Shown here: positions 15,386-20,860 of the stretch, one piece after another
Layout of the letters: each line of letters opens with the position of its first letter
Numbering within the stretch: position 1 is the stretch's first letter
Notes under the pieces: model-generated
Database searches by the model: none
What the model was told of the DNA's origin: nothing
Seen by the model: only the letters and a program-made list of their open reading frames with translations
Source: Rhodospirillales bacterium
Lineage (GTDB): Bacteria > Pseudomonadota > Alphaproteobacteria > Rhodospirillales > Magnetospirillaceae
DNA length: 39,262 nt
Assembly (NCBI GenBank): GCA_015654615.1
Contig: JAATGN010000079.1
Coordinates: 1 to 39,262 of the forward strand
Direction of reading: 5' to 3'
Program-made: the position numbers and the translations under genes

Positions 15386-16855
15386 ATGGACTATACCGAC
15401 CTTTTGCTGACCCAGGCCGCGGAGAACGAGAAAAACGGGGATTGGGCCTGCGCCGAACTTTTCTATCGTGGTCTGCTCAAGGACCGCCCCCTGCATCCCG
15501 CGGCGAACCTCGGCCTGGGAACGTTACTGCTGCGCCGGGGCAAGCTTGCGGAAAGCGCCGCGTTTCTCGACCGGGCCGTGGAGGCCGATCCGGCTTCGCC
15601 CGAAGCGCATATGCAATTGGGAACCCTCTGGCAATCCCAGGGACAGGCCCCGCGCGCCTTGCAGGCTTTCATGATCGCCGCCTGCCTGCAGGGCGTCAAA
15701 ATCGATCCGCACGACCTGCAGGCCCGTTTCCAACTGGCCGGCGCCTTCCATCGGGCGGACCGCCATCGCGACGCGGTCGGCGCTTATCGGCAAGCCCTCG
15801 CCTTGCAGCCGGACTTTCCCGAAATCCACAACAATCTCGGAATCAGCCTGCAGAATTTGCTGCGTTCGGCCGAAGCCGTGACGGCCCATCGGCGGGCCGT
15901 CGCCTTGGCGCCGGCCAATGCCGGCCATCATGGCAATCTCGCCCATGCCCTGTTGGCGGCCGGACGGCTCGAGGAGGGGTTTGCCGAGTGGGAATGGCGC
16001 ACGCCCTCGCCGCCACGCGATTTCCCACAGCCGAAATGGGACGGCGCGCCTTTCGCCGGCAAGGTCCTGCTGGCCCATGCCGAGCAGGGTTATGGCGATA
16101 CGCTGCAGTTCTGCCGCTATCTGCCCCTGGCCGCCGGCCGGGGCGGCCGGCTGGTGGTGGAATGCCGCCGCCCTCTGGCCGGACTCCTCCGGCGCATGCC
16201 GGGGGTTTCCGAGGTGGTCGAATGGGGACAACCGCTGCCCGCCTTCGATCTGCAGATCGCCATTCCCAGCCTGCCCTTCGCCCTCGGGATCGGCGGCGCC
16301 TCCCTGTCCGCCACCGCGCCTTATCTCGAAACCTCGGCGGAGCATGCGGCCTTTTGGCATGATCGCCTCCGCACGGCCGGCGCCGCGTTCAAGGTCGGAC
16401 TGGTCTGGGCCGGCAACGCGGCGGGCCATGATCCCAAACGGGCCATTCCCGCCGCGTTGCTGGCGCAACTGGCCGAAATTCCCGGCGTCGCGCTGTTCAG
16501 TCTGCAACGCGACGGCGAGGCCGGCGCCATCGCCGCCCCGAACGCCGCGCGGCCGATCGTCGACCTTAACCCAGTGATCGCCGACTTCGACGATCTGGCC
16601 GCCGTCCTCGAAGGACTCGATCTGCTGATCAGCGTCGACACCGCCGCCGCTCATCTGGCCGGGGCCCTGGGCAAAGCGGTCTGGACCCTGCTGCACGCGG
16701 CGCCGGACTGGCGCTGGCTGCCGGAAGCCGCGAGCACACCCTGGTATCCCGGCATGCGCCTCTATCGACAGGGCGCCCCCGGAGACTGGAGCGGCGTCAT
16801 GGCGCGCGTGACGGATGATCTGGCTCTTCTGGCGCGATCCCGGCTGTCGTCATGA
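15386..16855 (+). CDS. TPR-domain glycosyltransferase
   Basis: A 489-residue protein. Residues about 1-205 hold tetratricopeptide repeats (for example PHPAANLGLGTLLLRRGKLAES style units ending in ADPASPEAH and LQPDFPEIHNNLG). Residues about 215-480 are a GT-B domain with the intact motifs HAEQGYGDTLQFCRYLP (near 231-247) and LISVDTAAAHLAGALGKAVW, then DWRWLPEA and TPWYPGMRLYRQ. AGGA stands 6 bases before ATG 15386. Proteins of this architecture are frequent beside flagellin or surface-glycan genes and are thought to glycosylate proteins or glycans. This is the gene nearest the flagellar block, and it faces it. The glycosyltransferase assignment is good; a flagellin target is inference. Confidence 0.83.
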   Translation: MDYTDLLLTQAAENEKNGDWACAELFYRGLLKDRPLHPAANLGLGTLLLRRGKLAESAAFLDRAVEADPASPEAHMQLGTLWQSQGQAPRALQAFMIAACLQGVKIDPHDLQARFQLAGAFHRADRHRDAVGAYRQALALQPDFPEIHNNLGISLQNLLRSAEAVTAHRRAVALAPANAGHHGNLAHALLAAGRLEEGFAEWEWRTPSPPRDFPQPKWDGAPFAGKVLLAHAEQGYGDTLQFCRYLPLAAGRGGRLVVECRRPLAGLLRRMPGVSEVVEWGQPLPAFDLQIAIPSLPFALGIGGASLSATAPYLETSAEHAAFWHDRLRTAGAAFKVGLVWAGNAAGHDPKRAIPAALLAQLAEIPGVALFSLQRDGEAGAIAAPNAARPIVDLNPVIADFDDLAAVLEGLDLLISVDTAAAHLAGALGKAVWTLLHAAPDWRWLPEAASTPWYPGMRLYRQGAPGDWSGVMARVTDDLALLARSRLSS

Positions 16856-16968
16856 TTGCGTCTCCGGCCGCCGGTCGTCCCGCCCTCTTCGGCCAACAGG
16901 GTCGTCCTGCTCTGATCCCCAGGCTGTCGACCTTGACCACAGTGGCGCGGGTGGCTTGAGGTTATTTT

Positions 16969-17101
16969 CAGTGGCGCGGGCGTCCCTGCCCGCGTTTTCG
17001 GCGCCCGTCGAAAAATTTGGCGAAAAGCCATGAGGGCCCGGCGTGGGAACGCGACGGTGCCGGCTCCGCCGGCATCGCGGGCGGGGACGCCCGCGCCACT
17101 G
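16969..17101. repeat. Palindromic intergenic repeat related to the 4919 element
   Basis: Between the TPR glycosyltransferase and dksA, 16969-16994 and 17076-17101 are 26-base inverted arms with one mismatch. Each begins or ends with CAGTGGCGCGGGCGTCCC. The first 12 bases, CAGTGGCGCGGG, occur again at 16940-16951 as a partial copy. The arm pattern GTGGC-rich/GCGTCCC resembles the inner arms of the 163-bp element at 4919-5081. I see no target duplication here. No gene is visible in the 278-base gap. Confidence 0.55.
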
Positions 17102-17133
17102 ATTACCGGCCCCGAGTCGCTTCGGAAAAGGCG

Positions 17134-17550
17134 CTATTCGTCGCGATGCGTGCGCTCGAGACGCTCATGACGCTCTTGCGCCTCAATGGACAGGGTGGCG
17201 ATGGGACGAGCATCCAGACGGCGGATTCCGATCGGCTCCTGGGTTTCTTCGCAATAACCGTAGGTCCCATCTTCGATCCGCAGCAGGGCGGCGTCGATTT
17301 TGGCGATCAGCTTGCGGGCCCGGTCGCGGGTCCGGAGCTCCAGCGAACGGTCCGTTTCCGTCTGGGCACGATCGGCGATATCGGCCTCCTGCGCCCCACC
17401 CTCCTGCAAATGCTGGAGGGTTTCGTCGGATTCGCGCAGCAACTCACCGCGCCAGCGCAACAGCTTCTGGCGAAAATACTCCGTCTGGTATTCGTTCATG
17501 AACGGTTCGTCCTCACGAGGACGGTAATCCGGCGGAAGCGTAACTGTCAT
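17134..17550 (-). CDS. dksA: DksA-type RNA polymerase-binding transcription factor (one-cysteine form)
   Basis: A 138-residue DksA homologue, which acts in the secondary channel of RNA polymerase together with ppGpp. The coiled-coil tip motif DIADRA (Asp57, Asp60, Ala62) is present. The C-terminal globular part reads GYCEETQEPIGIRRLDARPIATLSIEAQERHE. Only one of the four zinc cysteines remains (Cys100), with Thr, Ser and Ala at the others, so this is a zinc-independent form. Single-cysteine DksA is common in alphaproteobacteria. It lies 120 bases downstream of fliX and has its own promoter (17586-17614). Its place beside fliX/flgI suggests a link between the stringent response and motility, which is inference. 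Confidence 0.93.
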   Translation of the reverse strand: MTVTLPPDYRPREDEPFMNEYQTEYFRQKLLRWRGELLRESDETLQHLQEGGAQEADIADRAQTETDRSLELRTRDRARKLIAKIDAALLRIEDGTYGYCEETQEPIGIRRLDARPIATLSIEAQERHERLERTHRDE

Positions 17551-17573
17551 GCCTTCCCCACGTTCGAGTGCGA

Positions 17574-17588
17574 ATTCCGCCGCGGAAT
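17574..17588. promoter_or_regulatory. Palindrome at the dksA transcription start
   Basis: ATTCCGC-C-GCGGAAT is a perfect palindrome with a single central base that overlaps the -10 end and expected start of dksA transcription. It makes the discriminator GC-rich, and could be a repressor site or an early hairpin. Confidence 0.4.
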
Positions 17589-17614
17589 ATAAGGACCGTG
17601 CCCTGTCCCCGCAA
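17586..17614 (-). promoter_or_regulatory. Sigma-70 type promoter of dksA
   Basis: On the minus strand TTGCGG (17609-17614), a 17-base spacer and TATATT (17586-17591) give a standard promoter 36 bases from the dksA ATG. The bases after the -10 are CCGCGGCGG, a GC-rich discriminator of the sort usually repressed by ppGpp/DksA, so autoregulation is possible. Confidence 0.55.
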
Positions 17615-17670
17615 GGAAGGAATGCACGGCCAGCCGGGTCGGAATGGATTTTGTCTCGGATGACGTCGAC

Positions 17671-18111
17671 TCAAGACCCTCGAATCGACAGTTTGGCAAG
17701 TTCGACTTCCGCCCTCAGCTCGATCTCGTCGAGCACGGCGGACAACCGCGGATCCGTCACATGTCCGCGGCGTGACCGCACCATCTGCGCCAGCGCGATC
17801 AGCTTATCCTTCGGTATTGCGCCGAAGAGCAGGCCATGGCGGATGTCTTCCAGCTTATCGAGCAGATCTTCGCCATATTTCACCAGGCGACGGCGTTCCT
17901 CGCCGTCCAGGGCGTCGCCGACCGCCTGCGCCGCCAGCAGGGCGTCGATGCCGCCGACCGCCGAAGAGGTCTCGACGGCATGGCTCTCCTCGACGGCCTC
18001 GAACGTCTCGGCCAACTTGTCGGCAAACCCGCCGGCCGACGTCTTGTCGGTCTTGGCCGTCTTTCTAGACTGCCCCGAACCAGCGGTTGCTCCGATGCCG
18101 GAAACTTTCAT
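17671..18111 (-). CDS. fliX: FliX, flagellar assembly checkpoint protein
   Basis: A 146-residue protein. It starts MKVSGIG and ends DPRLSAVLDEIELRAEVELAKLSIRG, which together with VGGIDALLAAQAVGDAL and LLDKLEDIRHGLLFGAIPKDKL matches alphaproteobacterial FliX. In Caulobacter FliX binds FlbD and couples early basal-body assembly to FlbD activity at sigma-54 promoters. The frame is open far upstream, but ATG 18111 restores the family's typical start. It is transcribed away from flgI, the arrangement known from Caulobacter, and flbD itself is at 29828 in this window. A weak minus-strand promoter may lie near 18140-18170. Confidence 0.9.
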   Translation of the reverse strand: MKVSGIGATAGSGQSRKTAKTDKTSAGGFADKLAETFEAVEESHAVETSSAVGGIDALLAAQAVGDALDGEERRRLVKYGEDLLDKLEDIRHGLLFGAIPKDKLIALAQMVRSRRGHVTDPRLSAVLDEIELRAEVELAKLSIRGS

Positions 18112-18144
18112 ATCTGCCTGCAAAGCCTGGGATTCTGCGGAGTG

Positions 18145-18154
18145 AGTGTACACT
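18145..18154. promoter_or_regulatory. AGTGTACACT palindrome before fliX
   Basis: A perfect 10-bp palindrome 33 bases upstream of the fliX start codon, within its expected promoter. It may be an operator; no regulator is assigned. Confidence 0.3.
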
Positions 18155-18287
18155 GCGCGGAGTCCGGTTGAAAGCGGGGAAATCTCGCGGCCGCCGCCGG
18201 GTTTCCGTCCGCTCGCCTTCAGGGTCCGCCGGAAGCCCCCGGATCGGCCGCCGAAACCGGCGCTGGGCAGAGAGCCGCCGAACCTCG

Positions 18288-18323
18288 GGCAGAAATTGCC
18301 GCCATGGCTGGACAGAAGTTGCC
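18288..18323. promoter_or_regulatory. Two GGCA-N5-TGCC sites, probable FlbD-type enhancer
   Basis: GGCAGAAATTGCC (18288-18300) and GACAGAAGTTGCC (18311-18323) are near-identical, with centres 23 bases apart. They lie roughly 85-105 bases upstream of the start expected from the flgI sigma-54 promoter. That is where sigma-54 activators bind. Related sites precede fliK and fliF. Assignment to FlbD is by context. Confidence 0.55.
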
Positions 18324-18376
18324 GACGGCGGTCCCGCGGCCGCCGAGAGACCAGCGTTTCCGGCGCCTTCCATGGA

Positions 18377-18392
18377 TGGCACGCCATTCGCA
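18377..18392 (+). promoter_or_regulatory. Sigma-54 promoter of flgI
   Basis: TGGCACG-CCAT-TCGCA matches the consensus TGGCACG-N4-TTGCA with one change and has the required GG-N10-GC spacing (18378-18379, 18390-18391). The predicted start is near 18403, 56 bases before the flgI ATG. The rest of the 347-base fliX-flgI gap holds no gene. Confidence 0.65.
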
Positions 18393-18458
18393 TGGAGATC
18401 TGCGCTCGATTGCCGTTTCCAGGCCAACGAATCCTAAAGGCGCGCCGGAGAGATCGCT

Positions 18459-19622
18459 ATGAACAGGGTTTACGCCCGACCGTTTTCAGTCTTCAAGGGT
18501 TTGATCGCCATTCTCTCGGCGGCCGCCGTGCTGATCGCCGGCGTGCCGGCCTACGGCAGTTCGCGGATCAAGGATATCGCCGACTTCGAGGGCGTCCGCG
18601 ACAATATTCTGATCGGCTACGGCCTTGTCGTCGGATTGAACGGGACCGGCGACGGCCTCGACAACTCCGAATTCACCAAACAATCGATGATCGGCATGCT
18701 GGAACGCTTAGGCGTCAACGCCCGAAGCGCCAATCTGCAGGCCGGGTCGAATCCCGGCCTCAAGGCCAAGGACGTCGCCGCCGTCATCGTCACGGCGCGT
18801 CTGCCCGCCTTCGCCCGCCAGGGAACGAAAATCGACGTGACGGCCAGCGCCATCGGCGACGCCACCAGCCTGCTGGGCGGCACCCTGCTGGTCACGCCGC
18901 TGATCGGCGCCGACGGCGAAGTCTATGCCGTCGGCCAGGGGCAGGTCTCCTCGGGCTATTCGGCCGCCGGCGCCGCCGCATCGGTGACCAAGGGCGTTCC
19001 GACGTCCGGCCGGGTCGCCAACGGGGCGGTGGTCGAACGCGAGGTCGGCGCCGACATGAGCAATATGGAATCGGTGCAGATCTCCTTGCGCAATCCCGAC
19101 TTCACGACGGCGCGGCGCATCGCCCAGGCCGTCAACGCCTATCTGGGCACCGAGGTCGCCCGGCCGACCGATCCGGCCACCGTCCGCGTGGTCGTCCCGC
19201 CGCGCTATCTGGGCAATACCGTTTCGCTGTTGACCGACGTCGAACAGTTGCGGGTGCAACCCGACCAGATCGCCCGCGTGGTGGTGGACAATCGCACCGG
19301 GACCATCGTCATGGGCGAGAATGTCCGCATCAGCACGGTGGCCATCGCCCAGGGAAATCTGACCATTCGCATCACCGAGACCCCCCAGGTGTCGCAACCC
19401 TCGCCGTTTTCCGCGACCGGGCAGACCACCGTGGTCAACCGCACCGACGTCCAGGTCGACGAGGGGCCCGACAAGAAACTGGCGGTGTTGCAGGACGGCG
19501 TCACCCTGCAGCAATTGGTCGACGGCCTGAACTCCCTCGGCATCACGCCGACCGATCTCATCAGCATCCTGCAGGCGGTCAAGGCGGCGGGCGCCCTGCA
19601 AGCCGACATCGAGGTGATGTGA
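18459..19622 (+). CDS. flgI: FlgI, flagellar P-ring protein
   Basis: A 387-residue protein forming the periplasmic P-ring around the rod. An N-terminal signal peptide (FKGLIAILSAAAVLIAGVPAYGS, cleavage near residue 33) is followed by SRIKDIADFEGVRDNILIGYGLVVGLNGTGD, a hallmark of FlgI, and ends ISILQAVKAAGALQADIEVM as expected. Full-length. GGAGAG precedes the ATG. Its stop overlaps the start of the flgJ-type gene, so the two are coupled. It is the first gene behind the sigma-54 promoter at 18377. Confidence 0.97.
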   Translation: MNRVYARPFSVFKGLIAILSAAAVLIAGVPAYGSSRIKDIADFEGVRDNILIGYGLVVGLNGTGDGLDNSEFTKQSMIGMLERLGVNARSANLQAGSNPGLKAKDVAAVIVTARLPAFARQGTKIDVTASAIGDATSLLGGTLLVTPLIGADGEVYAVGQGQVSSGYSAAGAAASVTKGVPTSGRVANGAVVEREVGADMSNMESVQISLRNPDFTTARRIAQAVNAYLGTEVARPTDPATVRVVVPPRYLGNTVSLLTDVEQLRVQPDQIARVVVDNRTGTIVMGENVRISTVAIAQGNLTIRITETPQVSQPSPFSATGQTTVVNRTDVQVDEGPDKKLAVLQDGVTLQQLVDGLNSLGITPTDLISILQAVKAAGALQADIEVM

Positions 19623-19993
19623 TGATGACCGCGGATCCGACCCAGGGCATGGCCTCGCAGGCCCTCGCCTCTCGGGCCATGGCCTCGGAGGCCCTGGCCG
19701 CCCAGGAAATATCCGGGCAGACCGGGGGGGCGTCCGGCTCCGGCAAGCCGATCGACCTGGTGGCGGCCAAAAAGGCCGCCCAGAGCTTCGAAGCGGTGTT
19801 TCTGTCGCAGATGTTCGGCCACATGTTCGACGGCGTCGGCAAGGACAGCCTGTTCGGCGGCGGCCAGGGCGAAGAGATGTTTCGCCCGATGCTGCTCGAC
19901 GAATATGGAAAATTGGTCGCGAAAAAAGGCGGCGTCGGAATCGCCGACGCGGTGATGCGCACACTGATCAGCCAGCAGGAGAAGACAACATGA
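19622..19993 (+). CDS. flgJ: FlgJ-type rod-binding protein (no muramidase domain)
   Basis: A 123-residue protein that contains only the rod-binding domain: KKAAQSFEAVFLSQMFGHMFDGV near residues 50-72 and GGGQGEEMFRPMLLDEYGKLVAKKGGVGIADAVMRTLI. The muramidase half of enterobacterial FlgJ is absent, as is usual in alphaproteobacteria, where a separate hydrolase opens the wall. Its N-terminal 25 residues repeat MASQALASRAMASEALAAQ. The ATGATG at 19622-19627 overlaps the flgI stop; GAGGTG upstream serves either ATG. It scaffolds rod assembly in the periplasm. Confidence 0.9.
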   Translation: MMTADPTQGMASQALASRAMASEALAAQEISGQTGGASGSGKPIDLVAAKKAAQSFEAVFLSQMFGHMFDGVGKDSLFGGGQGEEMFRPMLLDEYGKLVAKKGGVGIADAVMRTLISQQEKTT

Positions 19994-20775
19994 GCCTCCC
20001 GCAACACAACAATCTTCCCAAACCGCCGCCGAAGGCGCCGCCGGGCGCCCGGCCGCTCGCCCCCGCGGCGCCGCCCGCCGTTGCCCGCGGGCCGCTCGCC
20101 GCACCGGTGGGCTCGCCGGTTGCCGCCCGCGGGCCGCTCGCCCCGCCGGCGGCGCCTGTCGGCGCCATGGCGGCGGGACGCCTGCCGCCGTCCTCCGGAC
20201 GACCGGCGGCTGCCGCCACGGCGACGATGGCGCCGCCGCCCTCCGCGGCCGCCCCGACGGCGGTGGCGCATCTGGTGGCCGCGGCCGGCGGACTGGGCAA
20301 GGCCGCGGCGACGCCGCGGACGATGCCCAAGGTCGACGTGCGGACTCTGCCGCCCAGCCTGGCCCCCATGGTCGAGGCGATCCACCTCTATGACGATCTG
20401 CTGATGGAGGAAAATGCCGCCCTGAAGGCGGGCGATTCGAAAAGCGTCGAGGCCTTGCTCGACCGCAAGATGGCCGCCACCCGCCTTTACCAGGACCGCC
20501 TCCGCACGCTGTTGGGCGATCCGCAATGCACGCGCAGCATGGCGCCGGAACAGCGCAGCGAGGTGGTCGCCATGGTCCGGTGCCTGGAAGAGCGGGCCAA
20601 GGAAAACACCATCCTGCTGAAAGCCAACATGGGCGCGATCGAACAATTGTTCGAAGTCATCAACACGGCGGCGCGCAAGATGCGACGTCAGGACGTCGCT
20701 TATTCGAAGGCCGGCATGATGTGCGACACCTACAATCGGAACGGCGTCTCGCTCGCTTACAACCACACGATTTGA
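19990..20775 (+). CDS. flgN: FlgN-like export chaperone with long Pro/Ala-rich N-terminus
   Basis: A 261-residue protein starting in an ATGA overlap with the flgJ-type stop. About 115 N-terminal residues are almost only Pro, Ala, Gly and Arg, with the near-repeat ARGPLAAPVGSPVAARGPLA. The rest, from APMVEAIHLYDDLLMEENAALKAGDSKSVEALLDRK on, is helical and matches the FlgN pattern (short acidic helix, then LYQDRLRTLL and long C-terminal helices ending NRNGVSLAYN). FlgN is the cytoplasmic chaperone of hook-associated proteins, and flgK lies 85 bases downstream. Usual FlgN is about 140-160 residues, so the extension is unusual. Confidence 0.72.
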   Translation: MSLPQHNNLPKPPPKAPPGARPLAPAAPPAVARGPLAAPVGSPVAARGPLAPPAAPVGAMAAGRLPPSSGRPAAAATATMAPPPSAAAPTAVAHLVAAAGGLGKAAATPRTMPKVDVRTLPPSLAPMVEAIHLYDDLLMEENAALKAGDSKSVEALLDRKMAATRLYQDRLRTLLGDPQCTRSMAPEQRSEVVAMVRCLEERAKENTILLKANMGAIEQLFEVINTAARKMRRQDVAYSKAGMMCDTYNRNGVSLAYNHTI

Positions 20776-20788
20776 TCGATGGGCGCGC

Positions 20789-20824
20789 CCCCTCCGGCCC
20801 CCTTGGACGGGGCCGCCGGAGGGG
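20789..20824. terminator. GC hairpin between the flgN-like gene and flgK
   Basis: CCCCTCCGGC (20789-20798) and GCCGGAGGGG (20815-20824) form a perfect 10-bp stem. No T-run follows, so it is a pause, attenuator or mRNA-stabilising stem as likely as a terminator. Confidence 0.4.
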
Positions 20825-20860
20825 ATTTGACGAGAGCCTCACGACACAGGACGCGACAGC

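Noticed and set aside
18264-18279. A third FlbD-like site (GGGCAGAGAGCCGCC) before flgI
   Set aside because: The second half site is broken (GCCGCC instead of TTGCC), so I did not count it.
18285-18324. Additional sigma-54 promoters read from GGGCAGAAATTGC and TGGACAGAAGTTGC
   Set aside because: GG and GC are 9 bases apart rather than 10 in both, and the sequences fit better as paired regulator sites.
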